The notes under the pieces: model-generated
Databases searched by the model: none
Told to the model about the DNA's origin: nothing
The model's input: only the letters and a program-made list of their open reading frames with translations
Shown: positions 24,950 through 33,503 of the stretch, one piece after another
Numbering within the stretch: the stretch's first letter is position 1
Layout: each line of letters starts with the position of its first letter
NCBI GenBank assembly: GCA_028282545.1
Contig: JANQHT010000086.1
Span: forward strand, 1-64,000
Reading direction: 5' to 3'
DNA: 64,000 nt
From: Spirochaetales bacterium
Lineage (GTDB): Bacteria; Spirochaetota; Spirochaetia; DSM-27196; Alkalispirochaetaceae
Position numbers and translations under genes: made by a program

Positions 24950-25609
24950 TTACGCTCCTCGCGTTGCAATGTCGTGAACAATATGAATCCGCAACAGTTC
25001 GTCGATCGCACCGCAGCGGCTTTCCTTCACCAGTTCAATAAGGTCGAAGTGTTGCCGCATGTACACCTCAAGACGGTCCAAGGGCACATCCTGGGCTATC
25101 CTGAGGAGTTGCACTTTCCCGTCGAAGTTGTGCATCAACGACGCCATCTGCAAGTTCCCGCACCGGTCCGCCGCCGCCTGGTGAAACTCCGCGTCCGCTT
25201 CGAAGTACCCGGCCTTGTTTTGATCCAGCAGTTCCGCCCTCGCCCGTCCGGCGATCTCAGTGAGTGACGCGATTGTCTCCGGATCGCGCAGCGAACAGAG
25301 GTGACGAAACGCAAACTGCTCAAGGTGGAGTCGTAACTGCGCGATGTCGGCCGCCTCCTTGGGTCCGATCCGAACAACCTCGGCGTAGCTCCGCGGTTCC
25401 AAATGGACCAGGCCGTACGCGTGCAGGCGCGTCAACGCTTCTCGAATCGGTGTCCTACTTACGCCGAACAGCGTTGCGATCTTGTGCTCGACGATTTTTT
25501 CGCCCTGTTTCAACCGGCCGGAAAGGATCAGTTCCTTGATGTAATGGTACACCTGGTCAGCGTAGCTTTCCCGCACCAATCGCACGCTAGCCCCAGTTTC
25601 TTGAACCAT
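24950..25609 (-). CDS. GntR-family (FCD) transcriptional regulator
   Basis: Cytoplasmic repressor of 219 residues. The N-terminal GntR winged helix shows YHYIKELILSGRLKQGEKI then ATLFGVSRTPIREALTRL. The C-terminal all-helical FCD ligand domain carries the D/H metal pattern LRLHLEQFAF, ADAEFHQAAA and RQHFDLIELV. GGAGG lies just upstream of ATG 25609. It heads a GntR-PdxA-VOC operon and is divergent from the KGPDC-like gene. GTATAC-type palindromes at 23016, 23113 and 25714 are its likely operators. The ligand is probably a sugar-acid intermediate. Confidence 0.9.
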   Translation of the reverse strand: MVQETGASVRLVRESYADQVYHYIKELILSGRLKQGEKIVEHKIATLFGVSRTPIREALTRLHAYGLVHLEPRSYAEVVRIGPKEAADIAQLRLHLEQFAFRHLCSLRDPETIASLTEIAGRARAELLDQNKAGYFEADAEFHQAAADRCGNLQMASLMHNFDGKVQLLRIAQDVPLDRLEVYMRQHFDLIELVKESRCGAIDELLRIHIVHDIATRGA

Positions 25610-25669
25610 GGATATCCTCCGAAGAATGGTGGCCAGTATACACCGACCACCTCTCGTTGCACTTCACCG

Positions 25670-25732
25670 TTGACAGCCTGCGGTCGGGCCATGTATTATG
25701 CAGTTACGAGATGATTGTATCCCATATACAAT
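25670..25732 (+). promoter_or_regulatory. Promoter and downstream GntR operator of the KGPDC-like gene
   Basis: TTGACA (25670-25675) and TATTAT (25694-25699) are spaced by 18 bases. Just after the expected start of transcription lies ATTGTAT-CCCAT-ATACAAT (25714-25732), a perfect 7-bp inverted repeat with a 5-base spacer, in roadblock position. It differs in spacing from the two sites at 23016-23126. Confidence 0.6.
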
Positions 25733-25792
25733 TACCGGTCAAGGTTGGAGGTTCGAGCGGAGTTCCGACCGATGTATCTGAGTGAGGCACCC

Positions 25793-26452
25793 ATGAACAC
25801 GCCGTGGATTCAAGTTTCCGTTGACACCCAGGACGTGCCCAACGCGTTGCGCGAGACGGCCTATGCCGTGGAAATAGGCGCGGAGTGGATCGAAGTCGGA
25901 ACGCCACTCCTTACGTTCGCCGGAATCGGAGCGATCGCCGATGTCTCCAGTGCTGCCGACGGACGTACCGTAGTTGCGGATTTCAAAGCGCTTGACGGGG
26001 TCGCTCAATATTTCAAAAGGGCCGGTGAACTGGGCGCCGGGGTCGCCACCGTGATGGCGGTCGCCAACGAGGCGAGCATTCTCAAGGCGATCGAGACGGG
26101 CCGCGAGAACGGCGTGAAAATTCAGGTTGACCTGCTTGGCGTTCCAACGCACCAATTGGCCGCTCGCGCGAAAGACCTCGCGGCCGCCGGAGCGGACTAT
26201 TTTCTTCTTCACTTGGCAATCGATGAACTGCTTCGGAACTCGGAAGCCGACCCGCTGGAAGGACTCGATGAAGTTGTAGCCGCAACGAACGTACCGGTAG
26301 GACCGGTCGTTTTTTCCAACGAGCAGGGTGTTGAAGCGGTTCGGCGAGGCGCCTCGTACGTTGTTATCGGCTACCCGTTTATGGGAATGGAAGATCCGCA
26401 GAGACTGCTCGCCGGATTTGCCGACGCCGTTCGAAACGCCGGCAGCCGGTAG
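25793..26452 (+). CDS. OMPDC-superfamily protein, hexulose-phosphate synthase / keto-gulonate-phosphate decarboxylase type
   Basis: Cytoplasmic barrel enzyme of 219 residues, a distant paralogue of ulaD. The D-x-K-x-x-D triad is present (VADFKALDGV), as is IEVGTPLL and the phosphate-binding end VVIGYPFMG. The central substrate segment differs from UlaD: no Y-H-x-S-R-D motif, but YFLLHLAIDELL. This excludes a plain UlaD. Candidate reactions are decarboxylation of a 3-oxo acid phosphate or a hexulose-phosphate-synthase-like aldol step. ATG 25793 has GTGAGG upstream; an earlier ATG at 25772 is possible. Controlled by the GntR operator at 25714. Confidence 0.78.
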   Translation: MNTPWIQVSVDTQDVPNALRETAYAVEIGAEWIEVGTPLLTFAGIGAIADVSSAADGRTVVADFKALDGVAQYFKRAGELGAGVATVMAVANEASILKAIETGRENGVKIQVDLLGVPTHQLAARAKDLAAAGADYFLLHLAIDELLRNSEADPLEGLDEVVAATNVPVGPVVFSNEQGVEAVRRGASYVVIGYPFMGMEDPQRLLAGFADAVRNAGSR

Positions 26453-26513
26453 GCATTCGCGTCATTTACGACGCGGTTGAACCGAAACGGCAATAGCGGC
26501 TCCGCACATTCGT

Positions 26514-27389
26514 CTACGCGCCGACCAGAATATCCCACACGATCAGAGCCGCCGCCACGGCGAGAACCACCACGTACCACCGACGGAAGCGGTCACCGCG
26601 GAGCTTCTTCCCAAGGGCGTTCCCGAATTGGACGCCAACCGTGCTCGCGAGCAACAAGGCGACGACTACGGGCATGCTGATCTTGGCGAGCGGGTCGAGG
26701 CCCTTCTTGATCGTGCCGATGACGGCCGCCACCAGGACTACACCGATGCTCGTTCCGGCCGCCGATCGCTCGCCCAAGCCCACGAAAGTGAGCAAAATCG
26801 GGATGAGCAGCACGCCGCCGCCGATCCCGAGCAGACCGGTCAGTACACCGAGCCCCAATCCGATCACGAATAGGGTGGCCGCGCCCGTTTCCGATCCGGC
26901 GGACTCTGGATCCGTGTGGCCCGCCGCGGAGGCGCGCTTTGTCTTTCGCACGGTGAAGTACGCGGAAAGGGCCAACAGCAAGAGAAAGAGCGCGTGCATG
27001 GCCCGGGTAAAGGCGGCACCGGCACCGAGCCACCCTATCAGCGCCGACTGCAACAGATCGCCGAGGATCGATCCAAGCGCGCTTCCGGCCGCGATGAGCG
27101 CCGCCACGCGAACGTTGATGGTCCCCTGCTTCCGGTTCGTGAGCGTTCCCGCGGTGGACGCTCCAATGATCATGGAAAGGCTGCTGCCGACTGCGATCTC
27201 ATAGGGAACGCCGATGATCACGTTCATGAGGGGCACCAGGATGAAGCCGCCGCCTACGCCGAAAAGCCCCGTCAAAATCCCAACCAGAAGTCCCAGGACG
27301 GCGAGCGCCCCGTAGAGAGCCCAACCGGATATGCCCGCTTCGAAGGCGGGGTTCAGAATGCTCCAGAGGTCCGTCACAGGTGCCGTCAC
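26514..27389 (-). CDS. TauE/SafE-family membrane permease
   Basis: Inner-membrane protein of 291 residues with about eight helices in two repeats, each with the glycine-rich signature: GLFGVGGGFILVPLM in the first and GLLGIGGGVLLIPILL in the second. The family moves sulfite, sulfoacetate, sulfonates or other small organic acids. GTG 27389 is chosen because it overlaps the stop of an upstream 40-residue membrane peptide (GTGA); the long frame to 27536 merely shadows that peptide. Its neighbours do not fix the substrate. Confidence 0.85.
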   Translation of the reverse strand: MTAPVTDLWSILNPAFEAGISGWALYGALAVLGLLVGILTGLFGVGGGFILVPLMNVIIGVPYEIAVGSSLSMIIGASTAGTLTNRKQGTINVRVAALIAAGSALGSILGDLLQSALIGWLGAGAAFTRAMHALFLLLLALSAYFTVRKTKRASAAGHTDPESAGSETGAATLFVIGLGLGVLTGLLGIGGGVLLIPILLTFVGLGERSAAGTSIGVVLVAAVIGTIKKGLDPLAKISMPVVVALLLASTVGVQFGNALGKKLRGDRFRRWYVVVLAVAAALIVWDILVGA

Positions 27390-27508
27390 GATTCGTCCCG
27401 TCCATTGCCGCGATCGGATAGCAACCGGCTTAGGCCAAACGACAGGAGACCAAAGAGCATAGGCACGATGACGAAGAGCGCGGTAGCGATGGTCCTCATA
27501 CCATTCAT
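27386..27508 (-). CDS. Small membrane peptide coupled to the TauE/SafE gene
   Basis: A 40-residue frame with one hydrophobic helix (TALFVIVPMLFGLLSFGLS) between a short N-terminus and a charged tail (DRGNGRDES). Its TGA overlaps the permease GTG, a common sign of translational coupling. No good Shine-Dalgarno is seen; ATG 27499 is an alternative start. It could be an accessory subunit, as small peptides are for some transporters, or merely a coupling leader. Not recognised as a known family. Confidence 0.5.
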   Translation of the reverse strand: MNGMRTIATALFVIVPMLFGLLSFGLSRLLSDRGNGRDES

Positions 27509-27771
27509 GGTACTTAGGAAGCGAGGTCGAATGCAATCGTTACATTTGAATGCAAAACGTTGTAGGAAAGGGCCCGCCATCGGCAAAAGTCCGCCGAATC
27601 ACCCGGATTCCCGCCCCGTTGCCGTGTCAATTGCGCCACGCAACAAGTACCTTTGATATGGAAGCGTAGAACGCCTGTACCATGCCTTCGCGCGCGGAGG
27701 CAAATCAAGAACCGGCTCTCCGGTGCGCACGCTTCCGAACATGAGGCGCATCGGATCCAAAGGAGTTTCTC

Positions 27772-28704
27772 ATGAATATCCGACGCGTACTCACCGTCGT
27801 TTTCGCCACGATCGTCGCCGTTTCCGCTTTCGCCACCGGTGAAGCAGAAACAACGGACATGCCCCGCGTGGTTGTCGCCTCAAAGATCGATACCGAGGGT
27901 GCTCTCCTGGGAAACATGATCGTCCTCCTCCTCGAAGCAAACGGCTTTGACGCGGTGGACAACACGGAGTTCGGGACTACCGACGTCATCCGCAACGCCA
28001 TCAAGGCGGGCGAGATCGACATCTATCCCGAATACACCGGGAACGGCGCGTTCTTTTACGGGCAGTCCGGAGACCAGTGGAAAAACCCCGTCACCGCATA
28101 CGAAACGATCAAGCAGCTCGACTACGACGCGGAGAGGATCGTCTGGCTGCAGCCTGCACCGGCCAACAACACCTGGGCCCTGGCGATCCGGGCCGACGTA
28201 GCGGACGCACACGGCATCGTCACGCTGAGCGATTTCGGCGAGTACGTTTCCGGCGGCGGCGAAGTGAAAGTCGCGGGATCGGAAGAGTTCATTTCGCGCC
28301 CCGACGCCCTCCCCTCGTTCGAGAACGCCTACGGGTTCGACCTGACCGGCGATCAACTGCTCGTACTTTCCGGAGGCAACACCGCCACCACGGAACGGGC
28401 CGCGGCGGAAGGAACCGACGGAGTCAACGTAGCCATGGCGTACGGAACGGACGGTCAGCTCGCCGCTCTGGGTCTGCGCGTCATGACCGATGACAAGGGC
28501 GTGCAACCGGTCTATGAACCGGCCCCGATCGTACGGGAAGAGATCCTGCTTGCGAACCCGGAGATCGCGGACATCCTGGAGCCGGTCTTCCTTTCGCTGG
28601 ACCTGGTGACACTCCAGACGCTGAACGCCCGCATCGCCGTTGACGGCGAAGGCGCCCGGGCCGTAGCGGAAGACTACCTGACGTCCAACGGTTTCCTCCC
28701 CTAG
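27772..28704 (+). CDS. yehZ: Osmoprotectant ABC importer binding protein, YehZ/OsmF type
   Basis: Periplasmic binding protein of the OpuAC/ProX class, 310 residues, for betaine- or choline-like solutes. The signal peptide ends ...VSAFATGEAET, without a lipobox. Domain hallmarks: VVVASKIDTEGALLGNM, FGTTDVIRNAIKAGEIDIYP (shown in part) and PEYTGNGAFF, and the second-lobe motif AYGTDGQLAALGL. AAAGGAG lies 6 bases upstream of the ATG. It is the first of four genes in the same order as E. coli yehZYXW. Members of this subgroup bind ligand weakly in E. coli, so the true substrate may differ. Confidence 0.9.
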   Translation: MNIRRVLTVVFATIVAVSAFATGEAETTDMPRVVVASKIDTEGALLGNMIVLLLEANGFDAVDNTEFGTTDVIRNAIKAGEIDIYPEYTGNGAFFYGQSGDQWKNPVTAYETIKQLDYDAERIVWLQPAPANNTWALAIRADVADAHGIVTLSDFGEYVSGGGEVKVAGSEEFISRPDALPSFENAYGFDLTGDQLLVLSGGNTATTERAAAEGTDGVNVAMAYGTDGQLAALGLRVMTDDKGVQPVYEPAPIVREEILLANPEIADILEPVFLSLDLVTLQTLNARIAVDGEGARAVAEDYLTSNGFLP

Positions 28705-28706
28705 CG

Positions 28707-29912
28707 GTGCCCCGGGCCAATAGAGCGGTTCGTCGTCACTCCGCGAACCGCGGCAATAGAGCGGATCGCCCGGTGAACCGCGCAAATCGCGTCGTCCAGG
28801 CCCTTGCGGGTCTCGGCGTCGTATCGCTTTTTTTTCCCTCGATCGTGGCCAAGGCGAACCGCGTCGTAAGCGGTGATGCGTTCCCGCTCTGGGATCTCTC
28901 GCCGCTCTTTGCCGCCCTGCTGCTTGTCGCCTGGGTGCTGCTGGCGGTTTCCGTGGCGGGACGTACCGGCCCACGTGTTCCGGCATGGATCGCTATTGGG
29001 TTGACCCTGTTGCATCTCCTGATCATCCACATGGCCCCGGGATGGCTCGACGCGCTCGGAGTCACCTACTCGCGGATTTCGCTGGGGCCGCACATGTGGA
29101 TCGGGCTGTTTTCGGTCGCCTTTGTTCTGCTCGATCTTCAAACGCGGGTTAGAAATCGCCTGTTCTTCCTGATGGTTGCGGCGGCGATCGTCACGTTTGC
29201 CTTTTCGCCGGCCGTGCAGTTTCTCAGTACCTACCTTGAGTTCCTGGGCAAGCGTGATCGCTTCTTGTATGAGATGGGACGTCACCTGATGCTCTTGGGG
29301 TGGTCGGTAGGGACCGCTACGGTGGTCGGCGTCGGCATCGGCATCGGTGCCTGGAGGCGCCCCATCCTGGAGAGCCCGCTTTTCGCATTTGTCAACGGCG
29401 TCCAGACGATTCCGAGCCTCGCGCTCTTCGGACTGCTCATCGCTCCACTCGCCTTTCTCTCCATGCGCTTCCCGGTACTACGGCAGTGGGGCCTGCGGGG
29501 AATAGGGTTTACGCCGGCGTATATCGCTCTCACGCTCTACGCGCTTCTGCCGATCGCCCGCAACACCTACCTGGGTTTCGCCGGTGTTGATCCAGCCGTC
29601 GCGGACGCTGCCCGGGGCATGGGGATGGACACCAAGGCACTGTTCCTGCAGATCTACGTACCCCTGGCGACCCCGGTCGTGTTGACCGGCATCCGCGTTG
29701 CCGTTGTCCAGGCGGTGGGAAACGTCGTGGTAGCCGCCTTGATCGGCGCGGGCGGGCTCGGATCGTTTGTCTTCCAGGGGCTGGGACAGAACGCCCCGGA
29801 TCTGATCATGCTCGGTGTGTTGCCTGTGCTGGCCATGGCGATCCTGCTTGATCGGTTTTTCGCCGTGATCATCCCCCTTCTATCGCCAAAAGGAATACCG
29901 GTTCAACCATGA
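28707..29912 (+). CDS. yehY: Osmoprotectant ABC importer permease, YehY type
   Basis: Inner-membrane permease of 401 residues. The long N-terminal region has several extra helices (about residues 30-170), which is the mark of YehY, and the C-terminal half is a standard ProW-like permease with AAAGM-type loop DAARGMGMDTKALFLQI. GTG 28707 lies 2 bases after the yehZ stop. The first 28 residues are rich in Arg and Asn (RANRAVRRHSANRGNRADRP) and stem from an AATAGAGCGG direct repeat (28720, 28753), so the true start may be a later GTG near 28773. Overlaps the ATPase gene by 4 bases. Confidence 0.9.
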   Translation: MPRANRAVRRHSANRGNRADRPVNRANRVVQALAGLGVVSLFFPSIVAKANRVVSGDAFPLWDLSPLFAALLLVAWVLLAVSVAGRTGPRVPAWIAIGLTLLHLLIIHMAPGWLDALGVTYSRISLGPHMWIGLFSVAFVLLDLQTRVRNRLFFLMVAAAIVTFAFSPAVQFLSTYLEFLGKRDRFLYEMGRHLMLLGWSVGTATVVGVGIGIGAWRRPILESPLFAFVNGVQTIPSLALFGLLIAPLAFLSMRFPVLRQWGLRGIGFTPAYIALTLYALLPIARNTYLGFAGVDPAVADAARGMGMDTKALFLQIYVPLATPVVLTGIRVAVVQAVGNVVVAALIGAGGLGSFVFQGLGQNAPDLIMLGVLPVLAMAILLDRFFAVIIPLLSPKGIPVQP

Positions 29913-31000
29913 TTGAACTGACCAACGTTCGCAAAGAGTACGGTGAAACCCTCGCCGTTGAAGACCTTTCGTTGCGAATTCCCACGGGAACGCTCTGCGT
30001 ACTTATCGGACCGTCCGGGTGCGGGAAAACGACGACGCTTCGCATGATCAACCGGCTTGTGGAACCCACATCCGGATCGATCCGTCTCGACGGCAGCCCC
30101 GTCGAAACACGCGACGTAAACGAACTGCGCCGCAACATCGGCTACGTCATCCAGCAGGTGGGGCTCTTTCCCCACATGACGGTCTCGCAAAACGTTGCGA
30201 CCGTGCCGCGCCTTCTGAAGTGGGACAAGAAGTCCACCGCCGCGCGGGTGAACGAGTTGCTGGATCTGGTAGGGCTGGATCCCGGCGAGTACGGGGAGAA
30301 GTACCCCTCACAGTTGAGCGGCGGCGAGGCACAGCGCATCGGCGTCGCCCGGGCGCTCGCCGCTGATCCCCAGATCGTTCTGATGGACGAACCCTTTGGC
30401 GCAGTGGATCCGCTGACGAGGGATATCCTCCAGTCGGAGTTCATCAAAATCCAGCGCAAGCTCAAAAAAACCGTGGTCTTTGTCACCCACGACATAGACG
30501 AGGCGATTCGCATGGCGGACACCGTGGTAGTGATGCAGGAGGGTCGGATAGTGCAGGCCGATTCACCGGAGGACCTGCTGGCCCGGCCGGCAACTTCCTT
30601 TGTCCGCGATTTCGTCGGCGCCGATCGCGCCCTGAAACGCCTGGCCAGATTTGCAGTGGCGGATATCATGGTGCCCGCCGAGGGACTCGGCGTCGACCTG
30701 GAGGCAACGGAGATCGCGTCGGAGTACCGGTTTCCCTGGGTAGTCGACGAGGACGGACGATTCGTCGGGTGGGTCGATACCGATGCCGTATCGGCGGGCA
30801 CCACGGTGGGCGAAGCGCTTCATCGCGTCGTAGCCGCGGAGTTCTGCCTGCGCGAGGAGGGTTCCGTCAAGGACGCCCTTTCGCGGATGATCCACGAAGG
30901 GGTGCAGTCGCTGCCGGTGGCGGACGGCGATGGAAGGCTCACCGGTTCCGTCACGTTGGCGGCGATCCAGGAGTTTTCAACCAGGGGTACCGCGTTGTGA
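29909..31000 (+). CDS. yehX: Osmoprotectant ABC importer ATPase with CBS-like tail, YehX type
   Basis: Cytoplasmic ATPase of 363 residues driving the YehZYW importer. Walker A GPSGCGKTTTL, Q-loop YVIQQVGLF, signature LSGGEAQRIG, Walker B IVLMDEP and switch His VTHD are all present. The region after residue 250 resembles a CBS-domain pair (DIMVPAEGLGV, FPWVVDEDGRFVGW, SLPVADGDGRLTG), which in OpuA-type ATPases senses ionic strength or cyclic di-AMP. The start overlaps yehY (ATGA) and the stop overlaps yehW (GTGA), so the operon is tightly coupled. Confidence 0.93.
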   Translation: MIELTNVRKEYGETLAVEDLSLRIPTGTLCVLIGPSGCGKTTTLRMINRLVEPTSGSIRLDGSPVETRDVNELRRNIGYVIQQVGLFPHMTVSQNVATVPRLLKWDKKSTAARVNELLDLVGLDPGEYGEKYPSQLSGGEAQRIGVARALAADPQIVLMDEPFGAVDPLTRDILQSEFIKIQRKLKKTVVFVTHDIDEAIRMADTVVVMQEGRIVQADSPEDLLARPATSFVRDFVGADRALKRLARFAVADIMVPAEGLGVDLEATEIASEYRFPWVVDEDGRFVGWVDTDAVSAGTTVGEALHRVVAAEFCLREEGSVKDALSRMIHEGVQSLPVADGDGRLTGSVTLAAIQEFSTRGTAL

Positions 31001-31725
31001 GGTTCCGACGCGCCGCGGGGTGGATCGTCACGCCGGCGGCCCTGGGCCTGTGCCTAATTCCCCCGGTTGCAACGGCGTTCTTTCGATTTCTCTTCCCCGA
31101 CGTGCCCGATCACCTCTACACACGATCCACCATGGTGACGCTGTTGGGTCAACACCTCGCTCTGGTCGCCATCTCGTCGCTGCCGGCGGTAATCGCCGGA
31201 ATCGGGGCGGGCGTGGCCGTCACCAGGCGCGGCGGCGAGGAGTTCCTCTCCCTCGTCAAGGGTGCCGCGGCGATAGCTCAGACCTTCCCGCCCGCGGCGG
31301 TGCTGGCCCTGGCGGTACCGGCGCTCGGGTTCGGTACAAAACCTGCGGTGTTCGCACTCTTTCTTTTCAGTATCTTTCCCGTCCTGGAAAACACGATCGC
31401 CGGCATCCGGTCCGTCCCGCCGGCCGTGCTGGACGCGGCTGCGGGTATGGGTATGGGCCCCGTGGTTCGCTTGCTGCGAATAGAACTGCCGCTGGCCTTC
31501 CCGGTGATTCTAGGCGGGGTACGAACGGCGGTTGTGATCAACGTGGGAACGGCAACGCTGGGCGCAATCGTCGGCGCCGGCGGCCTGGGCGTACCGATTA
31601 TCGCAGGATTGGTGCGATTCAACCCGGCCTTTGTTCTTCATGGTGCGCTCGTGGCTGCACTTCTGGCCTTTGTCCTGGACCGCAGCCTCCGGTCGCTGGA
31701 AACTCGCTATGGGAGGGAAGCGTGA
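30997..31725 (+). CDS. yehW: Osmoprotectant ABC importer permease, YehW type
   Basis: Second, shorter permease (242 residues) of the importer, with about six helices and the loop LDAAAGMGMGPVVRLLRIELP. C-terminal features GAIVGAGGLGVPIIAGL match ProW/OpuCB permeases. GTG 30997 overlaps the ATPase stop; the longer frame to 30769 is a shadow of the ATPase. The last 107 bases overlap the 3' end of the convergent MFS gene on the other strand. Confidence 0.92.
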   Translation: MRFRRAAGWIVTPAALGLCLIPPVATAFFRFLFPDVPDHLYTRSTMVTLLGQHLALVAISSLPAVIAGIGAGVAVTRRGGEEFLSLVKGAAAIAQTFPPAAVLALAVPALGFGTKPAVFALFLFSIFPVLENTIAGIRSVPPAVLDAAAGMGMGPVVRLLRIELPLAFPVILGGVRTAVVINVGTATLGAIVGAGGLGVPIIAGLVRFNPAFVLHGALVAALLAFVLDRSLRSLETRYGREA

Positions 31726-32953
31726 CCTCGTTGCTCCGCTTCGATTCCGCCCGGCGCCCCGGCACGAGGAGCAGTGTCGGCACCATGACGGCCGCGCCCA
31801 CCATATAACCCGCCGCAAAACCGTACCCTTGGCTGATAGCCCCGAGCGCGGGTTGCCCCACACTGCCACCGATACTCCCTACCAGAGAATCGAAAGAGAT
31901 CACCGTAGCGCGCTTGGCGGACGGAATAAAGGCGTGCATGTACGTCTGCTTGACCGGACCGTAGAGCCCCATGGTGAACATCATTCCCATCAAGGCTATC
32001 AGGGACGGCCAGAAAGAAGAGAGGAATCCGAGCAGGAATACACAGATGACGGAAACCGCCAGGGGTGCGGTGAATCGAATCCGCGGGCTCTTTGCAACTC
32101 CGCCCCACCACGAACTGACGCGGCTGCCGAGCAGCATCATCGAGGACGTGCCCACGGAGATGGCACCGGCGACCCAGTACGCCTCAGAGTCACCAAGGAG
32201 CTCCAGGAGGTACGGTTGCCATGCGTACCACGCCCACATCCCCACCGTTCCTTGAAACAACGAAATCAGCACGATGGACCGCACCTCGGATCGTTTCCAC
32301 CCGTATTCGATGCTCTCTTTCGCCGTGTTGACGATGGCACCGGCCCACGAACCCGTCGCGGCTGCTTCGCGCCGCGGTTCTTTCATGGTGAAAAGCGCCC
32401 ACACAAAGAGGGCGAACAGAAGGGCCGACCTGACAACGTACGTGAGTGCAAGGTCCACGTCCGCGATGAGGCCGCCGGAGAAGGTGCCGATGAGCGTTGC
32501 AGCGGCCATGATCGCGCCTCCGGTCGCGAAGACGTCTTTAAGACGTCCCTCTTCGCCGCAGGCGATGATCTGGTCTACGGCCCACGCTTCGAGCGCGCCG
32601 GAGTAGAAGGTGAATCCCAGGCCGAGGAGCACGGAAAAGATCACAAAGTAGACGATGCCGAGAGTAAAGACGTACCCGAGGAGGTAGCCGACGCTCGTCA
32701 CCAGCACCGTAAGAACACCAAGGAGAAACGAGAAACGCCTCCCCCGGACATCCGCAACGGCACCGGTAGGCACCTCGAAGAGAACCATGCCTATCGCAAA
32801 TGAGGCGTTGGCAACGAATACTTCGAACACGGTGAGACCCGCGCCGATCAGAAAAAGCGTGTTGATGCCCCACACCACGGACGCAGCGAGCGTATAGAGA
32901 CCAAGGAGAACGTAGTACTGCGTCGCTATCTTTCCAGCTTCCCTTCGCGCCAA
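31619..32953 (-). CDS. MFS transporter
   Basis: Inner-membrane major-facilitator protein of 444 residues with about twelve helices. The A-loop between helices 2 and 3 reads FEVPTGAVADVRGRRFSF, the form found in MFS exporters of the DHA-like and YxiO-like groups. The TTG start at 32953 follows GGGAGGTCCAG. The last 35 residues after the final helix are Pro/His/Gly-rich and encoded opposite the end of yehW, which suggests loss of an earlier stop codon. Substrate unknown. The 241-bp gap to the next gene (32954-33194) holds no gene; its only structure is the palindrome CTTGCAG-AGGGGA-CTGCAAG at 33051-33070. Confidence 0.87.
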   Translation of the reverse strand: MARREAGKIATQYYVLLGLYTLAASVVWGINTLFLIGAGLTVFEVFVANASFAIGMVLFEVPTGAVADVRGRRFSFLLGVLTVLVTSVGYLLGYVFTLGIVYFVIFSVLLGLGFTFYSGALEAWAVDQIIACGEEGRLKDVFATGGAIMAAATLIGTFSGGLIADVDLALTYVVRSALLFALFVWALFTMKEPRREAAATGSWAGAIVNTAKESIEYGWKRSEVRSIVLISLFQGTVGMWAWYAWQPYLLELLGDSEAYWVAGAISVGTSSMMLLGSRVSSWWGGVAKSPRIRFTAPLAVSVICVFLLGFLSSFWPSLIALMGMMFTMGLYGPVKQTYMHAFIPSAKRATVISFDSLVGSIGGSVGQPALGAISQGYGFAAGYMVGAAVMVPTLLLVPGRRAESKRSNEVTLPSHSEFPATGGCGPGQRPEVQPRAHHEEQRPG

Positions 32954-33194
32954 CTGGACCTCCCGGCATCCACCCCGAGAAAATATACGGCCGTCGGAAT
33001 GCTGTCGGATACCGATCGGGGACTACCCCGGTCCAGGCGCGGCGCTGTGCCTTGCAGAGGGGACTGCAAGCCGGCCGCAGCTTCCTTGTTGTGCTGGTTA
33101 CAGGTGTCCCCTGAGATGTACTTTCCGTGCGTCGTGGATCATAGCGCGGCGCCCGACCGCAACCTACCGCCCCCCTCTTCTTGTCGTTCTCCGA

Positions 33195-33503
33195 TCAACT
33201 CTCCGCCGCGGCGCTGATCCACACCTTGATTCCCTCCCTGGGGAACGTCTCCTTGAGGCTTTGCATCGACTCCTGGAGTATGCGCGCCTCCTTCACAGAG
33301 AGGTAGACCACGAACATGACGTTCGTCTCGGGCCACGTAGAGGAACCCTCCCGCCGGCCCGCTGAACCGCGCCCGTAGACGGGGCGCATGTAGGTGAACG
33401 ACTCCCCGTGACCGGCGCGCGTGAGCCGGTCGATCACGTCTTCCTCGATTGACTGGTTGGCGATTATCTCGACGCGGCGCGCCGTGGCGTTGTCCGTGCT
33501 CAT
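33195..33503 (-). CDS. Small RND-associated protein (PG0541-like)
   Basis: Cytoplasmic protein of 102 residues, predicted alpha-beta. It begins with VEIIANQSIEEDVIDRL and has NVMFVVYLSVKEARIL in the middle, resembling the small PII-like or ferredoxin-fold proteins (PG0541 family) found next to RND transporters. Its ATG overlaps the RND stop (ATGA), so it is made with the pump. Perhaps an interacting regulator of the transporter; the function is not established. The family assignment is from memory of the pattern and context. Confidence 0.65.
   Translation of the reverse strand: MSTDNATARRVEIIANQSIEEDVIDRLTRAGHGESFTYMRPVYGRGSAGRREGSSTWPETNVMFVVYLSVKEARILQESMQSLKETFPREGIKVWISAAAES

Noticed and set aside
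27880-28986. 368-codon frame on the minus strand
   Set aside because: Antisense shadow of yehZ and the start of yehY; Arg/Gly-rich with no recognisable motif.
33051-33070. CTTGCAG-AGGGGA-CTGCAAG palindrome
   Set aside because: No T-run and no promoter next to it; a single perfect hairpin in 240 bases is not enough to call a site.
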